From assembly GCA_002900995.3 (NCBI GenBank), contig CM035309.1, positions 248,001 to 312,000 of the forward strand: a stretch of 64,000 nucleotides of DNA. Direction: 5' to 3'. Numbering within the stretch: position 1 is the stretch's first letter; every line of letters begins with the position of its first letter. The DNA is from Ganoderma boninense (lineage: Eukaryota > Basidiomycota > Agaricomycetes > Polyporales > Polyporaceae). A program made the translations under genes and the position numbers. Positions 11,395 through 22,554 of this stretch are shown one piece after another. The notes under the pieces were generated by a model. That model did no database searches. It was not told the origin of the DNA and saw only the letters and a program-made list of their open reading frames with translations.

Positions 11395-11895
11395 AGTATG
11401 GGGGCTGGATGTGAGGGGTGGAGGTAGAGGGAGGAGGGCGCACGACGCGGTTTGTGCAGAATATGAGGTTGACATGACATGACGATCCGGTGGTCTACGA
11501 CTCAATCCTGTTATATATACTCTAGCATCCTTCTCTCAACTCTTCTCGCACTCCATTCCTACACTCCAGCTCTGTCCTCATGTGTGTATGTATATGTACT
11601 ATACCCGTGCCCGCATTGCTTTGCCTCTGCCCCGTCGCGCCGGTCTGCCGGGTACCTATCTCGTCTTTTTCTGTTCTGCTCATAATCGTCTGTTGTATCG
11701 CGTCGGCTCTAGAATTGTCGTTGTCCTGCCGCATGACATGTATTCGTATCCATACTGCACTCTGTTCAGTAAAACGTAACCTTGTGGCAACGCATGGTCG
11801 CAGCGAAATTGGGCACGGGCGTTATCGGAGATCTACTAAGACTACGTGATCAGCGGGCGCTGCGAGAGGCGGAGCTGTCATATCATTCCCTCACC
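11395..11895. other. Intergenic: 3' end of the TF gene and F-box promoter
   Basis: No gene or structured element is evident. A possible 5' extension of the downstream frame reaches 11782, but the better start context is the ATG at 11896, which also matches the start of the tandem paralogue. Confidence 0.5.
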
Positions 11896-14100
11896 ATGCT
11901 CCATTCGATCCTTGACTTGAACCACGACGTTCTCCATCATGTCGCAGGCTACTTGCTTGGCAAGGATGCCTTATCCTTCTCGCTGACTTCTAAACTCGTT
12001 TACGACCTCGCAATTCACCGTGTCTCTGCGCTCGTTGAATGCAAGGACCGCGACACACTATGTGCCGTCCACAGGACCCTGGTCTACGACGATCCCAAGC
12101 GAGCGAAACACATTCTGACATTCATCGTACGCCAACCAGTGTTTTATCGTGGAACTCCATATAGCTGGGAAGGCCAGTGGGACGACCAGGAGAGTTTGGA
12201 GGCGGATCTTTCCCCCCTCGTTGTCGACCTTTTGCGCATCGCCTCCAATATCCGCTGCTTAACCATCGAATCTTTCAGTACCCTTCGCGCTTCCGACACA
12301 AGTGTCGTAGCTGCGATGACAGCCTTGTATCGGCTCTCTAGACTTGAGCTTTTCGATCTTCAAGGAGACTGGCTCGACGAGGAGGACTCTGAGCCCGGCT
12401 TGCGTTTCCTCCAAGGTATCGGTAGTGGTATGCATCTGGCTGTCCTGTCCCTCAAATGCGACTACTACGAGCACGAAAACCACCTCAATCCTCATCTGCT
12501 TAGCACCATCGCCGCATTTCCACGGCTCGTCACCCTCAGGCTCATCCGATTTTTTCCGACTCGGCAATCGTTGCTCGAGCTGGACGCCATGCCTACAATC
12601 CCAGCATTCCCTTCCATTCAGAAGCTCATTTTGCACGACTCTTCGCCTCATGGTCTCGCTCTTGTTCGCCTATGTCCAAATCTCTCGCTAGTCAGCGTTT
12701 CCGTCGATGACAGCAACGAGGCACCGGATTGGCTGAGTGCTTCGGATGCGAACGCCTCAGCGACCGGAATAGGCCCACGCTGGAACCCGCTTCACTCTCT
12801 CATCCTCTCCTCCAAGACATGCAAGTATAGCGCGAGGCAACCCCTAGGCCCTGCCTTGCACCTGCGGGTCAGCGGTCAAATCAGCAGTCAACCTGACGGA
12901 TCCGATGCGCTGGATATGACCCTGCTGGTAGACACCTTGAGCAAGGTCTCACCAGTCCGAGCCCAGCTATCCATTGAAGTTGGACGCCTCGGGTACATGT
13001 TGGAATGTTTGGCGGAGGCCGCTCTACGCCTACGCTGCTTAGAGCTGAAGATCACTCTAGACGCCTTTGGCGGTTCAGACGACGCGGGGCAAAACGAGGA
13101 GACCAGACGGTGGCTCGTAAATACTTTTCTCCCTCCCTTCACGCTGTTCTTCCATTCCGACACTTACCTGAATCCGCTTATGAACAGGACGAGATGCCGA
13201 ATGCGCCACGCGCTGTGCCGCTGCTAGTTTGCCTGCGCCTTCACTTTACGAGGGCAGCTCGATATTTCGACTGTGGAGACGGCGAGTACAGCTCTTTAGC
13301 ATTCGAGATTCCACAACAAGAGATCGAGGAGGAGTACAACGCAGGAGCAGAGACGAGGAAGAAGCTGCCGCGATGGTGTGCGGACATCATGCCGACACTG
13401 AAATATATCGCGGTTGCCGACGAGGACCCGTGTTGGGAGTCGGACGACGAATGCGACGATGAATTGGGTTTGGAGGGTGGCGTCCGATGCAGGGACTGGC
13501 CTAGTGCGGACGAGCGTTATGGGGGAGACGCCGATGAATACGAACTTCAGGACGGGTGGTACGCCGTGAAGGTGAAGACGCTGCAGTGGTGGCGGGTTGA
13601 GCGTACCGTCATGGAGGGGAAGAGGACAACGGAGCTGCGGCCCATCACGTCTGGGATGGGTCAGGAAGTGCATAACTTTATTGAAAAAGCAGATCAAGGG
13701 TCAAGTTTCGACCGTATCGACGGTGAGTCTGGGTTGCGCCCGACTGCATATCTTTGTTTCGCCCGAACTCATACGAGGACTAGAACTTTTGCTTTGAATA
13801 GTCGAGAGGCTGTTGGATGGGCGTAGCAATACTACCTGCGGTTTGACATTCACTCGTGCAATTTCTGCACATTTTTCCCGGTCACTACTGTTCTCTGATG
13901 CTCCAGGCGGCCGTGCGTTTCATTGGCATACGGTCTGTGTCCGCTGTTCAATGCAATGCAACTTTGTCACTTTGATCAGCGTTGTGCTTTTAGTTCAAGT
14001 GGACTTCAAGTCCAAGCACCATCTCCTAACGTTGTGCAATCGCAAGCCTCGTGAAGCTTATTCCAACATTCATTGGAGCGGATGCTCCGCATCTCAATAA
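11896..14100 (+). CDS. F-box-like protein (tandem copy 1)
   Basis: Exons 11896-13116, 13188-13722 and 13802-14100 give about 684 aa. The N-terminus (LNHDVLHHVAGYLLGKDAL, then LTSK and LAIHR) has the form of an F-box-like domain, which in F-box proteins binds Skp1 of an SCF ubiquitin ligase. The rest is a series of leucine-rich segments (LRLIRFFP, LCPNLSLVSV, LRCLELKITL) that may form an irregular LRR-like solenoid, then an acidic region and a conserved YAVKVKTLQWWRVER stretch. The start is chosen by homology with the next gene, which begins MPSLNDDVL. The first intron is secure because both tandem copies have it at the same place. The last exon (about 100 aa) rests only on a donor/acceptor pair shared with copy 2, and its C-terminus is uncertain. 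Confidence 0.75.
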
Positions 14101-14415
14101 GTCCGAAGTCGTGGGTTCTCGGATCAAAGTTGCAGCAGAAGCTAGCTCTTATTTGACGCTTGTGCTGCGGTAGCTCACACTACATATGTCAGGCCATGGT
14201 GCAGCAAGGCCACCGTCACAACGGTATCCTTCACAATGCCTTCTCTGAACGACGACGTCCTCGGTGAAGTCGTGCATTATTTGCATGGCAGCGATGCCCT
14301 ATCTTTTGCACTCACCTCTAAACACATCCATAACCTTGCCATTCACAGAGTCTTTGCGGTCATTGAATGCAGGCGGACGGACATGCTCCGGCTGTTGCAC
14401 AGGACCATCGTCCGC

Positions 14416-14418
14416 GAC
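14416..14418. repeat. Target site duplication GAC (left copy)
   Basis: This is codon GAC of the interrupted F-box-like gene. The matching copy is at 15726-15728 directly after the element. Removing the element plus one copy makes the coding frame continuous. Confidence 0.85.
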
Positions 14419-15725
14419 CACTACGCGCCCGTAACTTCGTGAAAACCGGGAAGTTATGTCGGGGTCCCACGAAGATACATCCTATCTTCGTGGGAAATTC
14501 GTGGTGCCCATATCTTCGTGGTGAACTTCGTGATGCCCATGAAGTACTGGTAGCACGAATTGTCCTCGGTGCACCACGAATTATCCGACTCCAAGGAGGA
14601 CAGCGGCAAGCGTTTCCACCTTATCACGGCCGCGTGCCTGCCCTAGACACCCGGCGCTCATTCACCCTCTCCCATCACCGCAAACTTCATCGTCGCAACG
14701 TCGCCCTCCATCGTCGCTCCTTGGTCCGCTGCAGCTGCTCACCCTGGTCCTCCCTAAAACTCCCTGGCATTGACTCTCTCTAGTGACTTGGCTCATGCTT
14801 GGTCTGTCGTTGCTGGGTCTAAAGCTTGGGGGTCTTCTCTTCTGCTGTTATTCTGCCTGGCATTCGGCTTCGGGTATACGCACTGGCTGACGGGTGGGCC
14901 AGACCTCGGTTCTGCAGCTGGGAGTGGATCTATGGGCCCCATGGCTCATTTGGTAGAAGGTGTGTACCCATTCCGATTCCTTAGACCATTGTTCCCGTAT
15001 CCTTGTCGCAGGAAGGTCCACTTGGTCCGTCTTTTCTCCCCCTTTTCTCTCTCCTCTTTCCTTCTCTCTCATCATGATCATCATCCTCCATATCTGCGTC
15101 ATCCTGTGAAGCTACAATAACCCTTGCGGCCCTCTTTAAGGTGCGCATTTCCCGCTTGCTGCTATCAGATACACTGCTGCGGACATATTTCCGTGCGCTG
15201 GTGTCTAAGTTAGGTCAGTGCCCACGCATATTCGTGTTGTGCGTCGTCTTCGAGCACGCAGTGTTCAGGTGTGTGTGTTTCATAAGTGTTTCGGTAGGGC
15301 GGGGGGAGCGGCGGCGGCTGTGGTGTGCAGCGGATAGGACGCTTCTTCGGTAGCGATGTTTCCTGTAGTGTAGGTAACTAGTAGTACATATGTATTGTCT
15401 TCTCTATATATTTATTACAGCTACAGAGCCCTAAGCAGGATGCAAAACCCAAAAGCCCGCATAGAATGCGACCATAACTTCGTGATCATCACGAATTTAA
15501 TGCCCTACACCACGAAGAATTCCATCTCGCGCCGGGCGCTCCAACTTCGTGGTGGGGGACAAAAACTTCGTGAAAAGTCACGAAGTTTTTCACGAAGTTG
15601 GGATAGCCGACATCATCGTGGTGCTACGAAGTGTATTCGTAAACCTCACGAAGATACTTCGTGAAAACCCCGAAGATACTTCGTGGGCAACTTCGTGAAA
15701 ATCACGAAGTTTGAGGCGCTCAGTG
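14419..15725. mobile_element. Non-autonomous CACTA-like (EnSpm/CMC) DNA transposon
   Basis: The element begins CACTA and ends CAGTG; its terminal inverted repeats match at 19 of the first 24 positions and share the block AACTTCGTGA. It is flanked by a 3-bp direct repeat GAC (14416-14418 and 15726-15728), the target duplication size known for CACTA elements. Both subterminal regions (about 14430-14580 and 15475-15715) are packed with copies of ACTTCGTG in both orientations, as expected for transposase-binding subterminal repeats. No transposase-like frame is visible inside, so it should depend on a source element elsewhere. It interrupts an F-box-like gene. Confidence 0.9.
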
Positions 15726-15819
15726 GACAATCCCTCACGAACAAAACACATCCGAAAACTTGTCATACGCGAATCCGTTTTCACATCCGAGGAAGTATTT
15801 CCTTATTGGCAATCGGACT

Positions 15820-15880
15820 ACGACTCGGACTACGACTCGGACTCGGACTCGGACTCGGACTCGGACTCGGACTCGGAGCT
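15820..15880 (+). repeat. Ser-Asp coding microsatellite
   Basis: A run of GACTCG/GACTAC units encodes a DSDSDS tract in the broken F-box-like copy. The intact paralogue at 11.9 kb has no such tract, so it expanded after the duplication. Confidence 0.8.
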
Positions 15881-17689
15881 GGGACCCTCCAAGCCAGTGT
15901 CAGCTCCGGAGCTCCCCATTACTCCACTTATAGTGGACCTGTTGCGGGTCGCTTCCAACATCCACAGCTTGACAATGGACCGCTTCGACATCCTCTACCG
16001 AATTTCTGGTCGAGGAGTCCTCCAACCAATGGCGATCCTGGCCCAGTTGTCCAAGCTCGAGCTTTCTGGTGTTTCGACCGGGGCATATCTTGGCCGAGGA
16101 ACGCGACACCGACACCGCCGCAGGAATGCTACCCTTCCTCCAAGCTAGCCGGTGCCACCTCGTCGTCCTGTCTCTCGAATGCTGGAATGTCGGGAATGAA
16201 TATCGGTTGCTCGATGTCGTTGCCGCGTTTCCCCATCTTCTCACTCTCAAACTGGTCGGATTCCGTCCTTGGTATTCGTTCCTCTCTCCGAGTCCACGCC
16301 ATGCCCGGAGCATGCTCCCATTCATCCCTTCCGTCCGGAGGCTCTTTCTAACGGAAACCACGCCCGCCGCCCTTCACCTCGTTGGCCTCTGTCCCAACGT
16401 GTCGCTCGTCAGTGCTGGCATCAGGGACTTGATTTGGGATATGGACGAAGGCGATTTTCCATCTCCTTGGCCGCTGACCATGGACAATACGGAAGCACTT
16501 GGTCCTCCATGGAATCCGCTACGTTCCATTATCCTCAGCTCCAAAGAAGGCTTGCATGACGTAGAAGCGGTGTTGGGCTCCGCTTTCCACCTACATATAG
16601 TCCCTCAACTGAGGTGCACGAACTGGGCCGGATCACAATATGCACCGGACGTTGACCAGTTGCTTGACATTGTCAAAAAGGTGTCCCCTGTTCGAATGCA
16701 GGTGTCGATGGAGATCGGAGGGGAACCTATGCGCTTCTGGGAACGCGTCGCAGAGCTCGCTCCGCGTCTGCGATTCTTAGAGCTCAAAGTCACACTTCAG
16801 GAAGGACAACAAGACGAGGCCATAAGCTGGCTGGTGAGGAGAAATTTGCGTTCTCGTGGATGCCTTCTTGCGCCGATGTAAATCTGCACGTGTTGCGAAT
16901 ATTACAGGGCAACATACCAGCGGCCTTGCGCCCGCTGCCTCTCGTTTGTCTCCGGCTGCACCTCACGAAGTTACCGCGCGAATTTGTTTCCCGCGCAGAT
17001 GACTGGGGGCCCATATACTCTCCCATCTCCTCCGACGCCATCCAGGAGACGTACGTGACAGGGCAGGAGGTGAGGAGGAAGCTCCCGCAATGGTGCGCTG
17101 GCGCAATCCGGACCCTGAAGTACATCGCGGTCGCCAACGAGGAGCCGAGCTGGGACGACGGCAGTGCCCATGACACGGGCTCGAACCGTGCCCCGCGCAG
17201 CGATTGGCAGAGTGCGGACGAGCGTTACGGAGGCTCGGAGGCAGATGAATACGAGTACCAGAACGAGTGGTACGCCGAGAAGATCAAAACGCTGCGGTGG
17301 TGGCGGATCGAACGGAGCGTCAAGGGAAAGTGGAGGAGAACGAAGCTGCGGCCCCTCACACTGGAGAAGGGGAGGGAAGTGCAGAGGCTTCTCGAGGAGG
17401 CGGACTTCGAGTCCATCGAGCGTATCGATGGTAAGTTTGGATCCGCTTGGGCTTCGGGACGTCAACTTATGCGCACACCAGAACTCTTGCCGTGAGCAGT
17501 CGACCAGGCCAATACAGGTGCATCCTCGAGTGTCAGGATCACCGCAAGAAGGAAATCAGAAAAGTGGATGTCCGCAACATGATTCGTAAGAACGGAATTC
17601 CTGCTGTGCGATGTACGATAGTGTATCTCCTGGTATTACATGACTCGGATATATGACCCACCCAAAAACAACCCCCACCACAACGCCGC

Positions 17690-20600
17690 TCACACATTCA
17701 GCGCGTTCCTCCACTTCGCCCCGCCCACCTCGCCCAACACGCGCTCGACCTCCGCATACTCAAGGTTTAGCGCAACGCGCCGCTCACCCTCCGGCTTTCG
17801 AGCAACAGCCGCGCCTTCCTCCGCGATTAACGCATGTGACGCAAGTAGCGCGTCCAGGACAAGCACGAGCTCGTCTGCCGACGGCCGGCGCCCCGGCTCG
17901 CCCTCCGCGAGGAGGTTCAGGTATATCCTATGCTGGTTCTGCACCTACGGGATCGGCATACTCGTCAGCACATCCGGGCAGCGTACACGGGAGGTGGGGA
18001 AGATGCGCACCTCGGCCCACTTGATCTCCTCGACGCCCTCCTTGCGCACGCACTTGACGAGCGCGGCGAGCACGAGGCGCTCGTGGAAGCCGAGTTCGCG
18101 AAGGAACGCCGCCGTGGGGCTGTTCTGCATGTCCTTGATGACCGCCTTGACGTCGTCCGTGCGCGCGGGCTTGCGGCGCGCGTGCACGAGCTCGACCGTG
18201 CGCCGGCAGACGTCGAGCACGCGCCGCGCGTCCCCGCTGATCGACGCCACCTTCATCGCCGCGAACTTGAGCGCGTCGGGCGCGATCACGTCGGGGGTCG
18301 ACGCGGGGAGGGGCGGGTGTGCGTTCCGGGCGGCGAGCAGGCGCGCTTTGACGATGGCCTCGAGCTGCGGCGTCGTGTATGGCTGGAAGTTGATGCGGAC
18401 CATGCCTGGGGTGTGTGGGGCGGTCCGGTAAGGTCACACTGTACCAAACGTAGGAAACGGAGAGGACGCACCGAGACGACTCCGCACGCGCCCGCTCATC
18501 ACGCGCTCGGGGAGGTCCATCGTGTTCGCGACGGCGAGCACGACGAGCTTGGAGCCAGCGAGCGTCGGCCAGTTGAAGAAGTTGTACACGACATCCTGCT
18601 TCGTCGTCATCAGCTGGTCGAGCTCGTCCATCAACACCACGCTGCATGTCGAAGTCAGCATGGATCCTACTCGTAGACATCGAGATTCGCATACCAAGCA
18701 TGTCCTCCAGTGGGACCAAGCTGCTGGCGACCCGCGCTTGCGAAGTGTTTTGAGAGATTGCGCAGGGCTTCCTTCGCGCTAACTTTCATGTGCCCGTCCC
18801 GCGCGGTATCGTGGCCGGAGACTGCTTCCCAGAGCAGCCCGTACGCCGCAGCAGGCTCTGGGATCTTCAAGCCGTTGATCTCGACGTACGCAAACGGGTT
18901 CGCTTCCTGCATAGAACGTGAGCATCAGCATCAAAAGCAGCGCGCGCATATACATACATTCTGCTCCGCCATGCGCTTCAGCTCGCGCACGACCGCGTGC
19001 ACCGTCGCCGTCTTGCCGGTCCCAGGCACCCCCGAAATGTCTGCAGCATCCGTGTGCAACGCCTACAGTCAGCGCAAAACGAGCAAGCCAAAGAAAGCGA
19101 AGCACGCACAGATACACCCCCCGCTCCCCTCCTCTAGCAGCTCCTCCACCGCCCGCAGCACCCGCCCATACTCCTCCTCGCGGCACGGCAGCGCACCCGG
19201 GCGCGCCGCAACGTGCAAGACGTGCATCGCACGGAGCCACGCGTCGCCCTCGAGCCCCTGCGCCAGCGCGAGCTCGAGCGTGCCCTCCGCAGGTGGCGGC
19301 GGGCGCACCGCGAGCGCAGTCTTCTTGCGCCTGTGTAGTGCGGCCTTCGAGTGCGGGGTCGGCTGCGCCTTGTCTGTGCGCGCGCGTGGGCGGCGCGGCG
19401 TCTTGGGCGTGCGTGGGGTGGGCGGAACGGTACGTTTGCGCTTGCCGCGGCCGCGCCGGGAGGGGGTTTGCGGGACTGCGGATGGGACGCGCTCTCCGTT
19501 CTCGTCGTCCTCGCCGTGCGAGGCGGCGTCATCGTCGGACGGCACGCCTTCGCTGCCGTCCTCCTCATCTTCGGAGTCGGACGCGGGAGCCGCGTGGAAC
19601 TCGTCGCCCGAGTCCGCGCCAGACTCAGACTCGACGCGGCGGCGCTTCCGTGGGCTCCCTCGGCCTTTGGGCTTGGTGGCCCGCCTCCTCTCGGCATCCT
19701 CGTCATCGGATTCTGCATATATGCGCCTTCGCGTCGCCTCCTGTGCGGGCTTGACTGTCCAGAGGTCCTCGTTCGGCCATACAGTGCTTGTGCTGGCCTC
19801 ACGGTCGAGGATGTTGTCATCGCTCGGGGTTCCCTGGATCGCGCCGTCGCGGAACGCGTCCCAGTTGAGCTCGTAGTAGAGGCCGCGCTGCGGGTTGACG
19901 GCAGTGCGGCAGAAGAAGGCAGTGTGGGAGACTTTCGCGACTGAGGAGACAGTGGCGGAGGAACGAACTGCCGAGGACGAGGACGAAGAGACTGTGCATG
20001 AGGCGAGGATGAAATTGGTGGAGAGAACGCCAGTGCCGGAGAGGTGGTAGAGCACTTCATTCTAAGAGTAAGTTAGCCTTGCATAGAGAATAGGGAACGG
20101 TAGATTTACCACCTGGCTAGCTATGGCTACGGCCATGGCTATAGCCATAGCCAGCCATGATGGTCACTTGGACGTCGCTCGAAGTCCGCTAAGTCACCTG
20201 TCGAGAGAATTGAGAAAATGGCGAAACGCCTTTGGCCGTCCGTGGAACATCGGCACGGAGGTCAACCCGCAGGTGCGGCCAAGTGTAGAGGACAGAATTG
20301 TTTTGAGCAATTCTGCAATAGCAATAGTCGGCCAAGCGGGGAATGCAATATTATGAGAGAATACGAGGTAAGAGCGGGAACAAATTCTGGTGCCCCAGGC
20401 GTGTCGACTCTCTATAAGCTGGGTGTATGCGCGCCGCGTGAGTGATCGCGGTCTCGTCACTCTCCGCGAGCCCCACCAGACATTGCGACACACCTCCTGC
20501 ATTTTTTCTTCGTCTTTCCACCGTCTTCATTCGCGGGCATGTCCCGGAATGTTTGGCCCCGAGACGAGGAGACAACGACAAGCGAAGACAACGGAAGGAC

Positions 20601-21102
20601 ATACCTCACAGAAATCTTTCTGCACTCTATGTTTGGGCAGCTCATTGGGGCGCACGAACCAATGGACGAGGACGCGGAGAGGTGCGTTGGGTGGTAGGTC
20701 GTCGCCTTCAAGCCTCCATATGGCTACGATGACAGCGACGCTCGGGATTTTGGTGGTGGCACTGGCCCTTATGAGTACAGTGTCTCCAATGCTGAAGACA
20801 TCTGTGTCCTCCGGGTCGCTTCTACGGCGAGCGACCTTGCCGTACGTCCTGGTGGGTGCGCGGGTGGTTGAACGACCGGACTTGCGGGCGAAGGAGTGGT
20901 AGAAGTAGGTGCGATATGTGTCGATGGGAGTAGTGTCCGGGTCCTCGCTATAGAGGAGGTCTGAGGGTCGTGACGGGCGTGAGTGGAGGAGACGGGAGGG
21001 AACGACATCTGCGCAGGCGGTGGGTGGGGGAGAGGCAAATCGGTCGTCGACGACGACGGGCTGGCCGCGGCGGGAGCGTCGAGGAGTCGTCGGCTCAGAC
21101 AT
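17690..21102 (-). CDS. ORC1: Origin recognition complex subunit 1
   Basis: Seven exons in phase give about 862 aa: 21102-20605, 20061-19110, 19040-18958, 18906-18695, 18641-18472, 18405-17987 and 17944-17690. The N-terminal part is a BAH domain (VFSIGDTVLIRA, VLVHWFVRPNELP, then NEVLYHLSG across the first intron). A long basic/acidic disordered linker follows. The AAA+ ATPase core has Walker A (GVPGTGKT), Walker B (VVLMDELD), the TTKQDVVYNFFNWP sensor region characteristic of ORC1, and ANTMDLPERVM. The C-terminus is a winged-helix region. The protein binds replication origins in the nucleus as the ATPase subunit of ORC. The first intron is 543 nt, against 42-69 nt for the others. The 42-nt last intron (17945-17986) is short and slightly less certain. 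Confidence 0.93.
20062..20604 (-). other. Unusually long (543-nt) ORC1 intron
   Basis: GTATGT donor and TAG acceptor flank a 543-nt interval whose removal joins the two halves of the BAH domain directly. Near its 3' end (on the gene strand) is an imperfect palindrome at 20112-20153 built on CTATGGCTA/TAGCCATAG. The size and the palindrome suggest an old insertion within the intron. No protein-coding exon is recognisable inside it. Confidence 0.6.
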
Positions 21103-22554
21103 CGCTGGCGAAGCTAGGAAGAAGAAGACAAACGAGGACCGACACCGGAAGGATCTGGGAGATGGACAGTGGACACAAGACGCTTCAAGTTGCGGCCTCG
21201 GACGCGACTGTGACAGGCATCGGAATCACGTGACTGAAATGGAGACGTTGCGTGACGGGACGCGTTTTCACGCGCGTCCTCGAGAAGAGGCCGGGCTTGC
21301 CCCGACTCCAGCGTGCATTCCGAACTCTGTCTTCGACCACGACCACGACCACTCCACCCTCGCACACCATAGCCTTTACCCTGCCGTTCAGATCAGTATA
21401 CGCGTAATTCTCGAACAGAAACGGTTTATCAGCGACCGAAGTATGTGTAGCTACTCAGTGAGCCTGCCCAGGCCTATCGGAACACCAAAGAGGTTCTGAC
21501 GAAGGCTTATATACGCGGGCAAGGCAAAATAATGTCAAAAGTGAATGAAAATGGGTAGAGGGGTATACAATGCAATATATTCCTAGGTAGGCTCGGCAAA
21601 CGGGTACCTGACGTAGTTGAAGGAATCGGACTGACTTCGATGCTTTCGCAGACGCCCCTCCTAGGAGGCGAATACCTGACAGTGGTTAGAATGGTGCCTC
21701 TGATATTGTATTGTATGTGTTTTATGAGCCTAATGCCACTGTTATGTTGGTTAGATAATGACCTTCCAATGTGTAGCTTCCTGGCAAATTTCGATCAGCC
21801 CTGTCGTGGCATACCGACCTCCCTCTAGTAGTCTTCCGATGCGTCTGACTTAAGTCTGTCATACCGTCTAATTCTATCATGCTGCCCAATTTTAACAGTA
21901 CCATATCGTCTCTTCTTCTGCAACGTTGTCGGTCTCTGTCAATCTCAGAACATAGGCCTTGGGGAGCTCCATCACGATCGCCCGTGTTCCTCGTCAGCTG
22001 GCCAGGGAACTCCCAAAGCCCACCAGTCAAGTGGTCACCATCCACTCCCTGTAGGTCCCTGAACCCTAGAGCTAACTCTAACTGCCATGTCTAGGTCGCC
22101 TTGACATTCCTAATCTTTCAACTCTTTTTCAAGTTCAGTCTTAGGAAGTTGTGTCCGACTCTCCATACCTTTATTTTTGCGACATTGGCGAACTGCGGTG
22201 AATCTCATCGTCAGCGCCGGCATCTCGAACTTCAAATCCACCTCCCCCGGTGTTTGATGTGCCCGGCTGCCACAAACCGTCCGAGCTTCGAACCGCCCTG
22301 CGTAATCGACGTCATCGTTGGACTCTCCCTGGACTCTCCGTCGCCGACTGCGTTTCTTGCATTGCCAGACTTGCAGTACACATCCGCGTTCTTGATGCTG
22401 TGTATGCTGTGCTACCCACGTGACATTTACCTCGTGGCGCTCCGACGATGGGGAGACTTGGCGTCAGTGGCGACTGGGAGCGTCGCGCAGGCTAAAAGCC
22501 AACGGCCACCGACCTCGCAGCTCACATCACGGAACATCCCTCTATACCGCCACG
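21103..22554. other. Divergent intergenic region
   Basis: This 1.45-kb stretch separates ORC1 (-) from the next gene (+) and should hold both promoters. No gene, tRNA or recognisable repeat was identified. Confidence 0.5.

Larger units (their letters stand above)
14236..17582 (+). pseudogene. F-box-like protein (tandem copy 2), broken by a transposon and a frameshift
   Basis: This is a paralogue of the gene just upstream. It starts MPSLNDDVLGEVVHYLHG and follows copy 1 closely until codon 61, where a 1.3-kb CACTA-like element (14419-15725) is inserted. Downstream of the element the same frame resumes at DNPSRTKHIRKLVI, in the position expected from copy 1. A second lesion near 16068 shifts the frame by one base between KLELSG and the RPGHILAEE segment. 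The later introns (16834-16907 and 17431-17499) sit where copy 1 has them, and the last exon ends at 17582. It has a Ser-Asp repeat (15820-15880) that copy 1 lacks. Unless the element is spliced out, the product would stop after about 68 residues, so I call it a pseudogene. Confidence 0.85.

Noticed and set aside
14770..15120. A plus-strand frame inside the CACTA-like element
   Set aside because: It does not resemble a transposase or any known protein, and codon use looks random; the element is treated as non-autonomous.
17930..19876. Long plus-strand frames over ORC1
   Set aside because: High G/C at third positions leaves the opposite strand open; ORC1 motifs are unambiguous on the minus strand.
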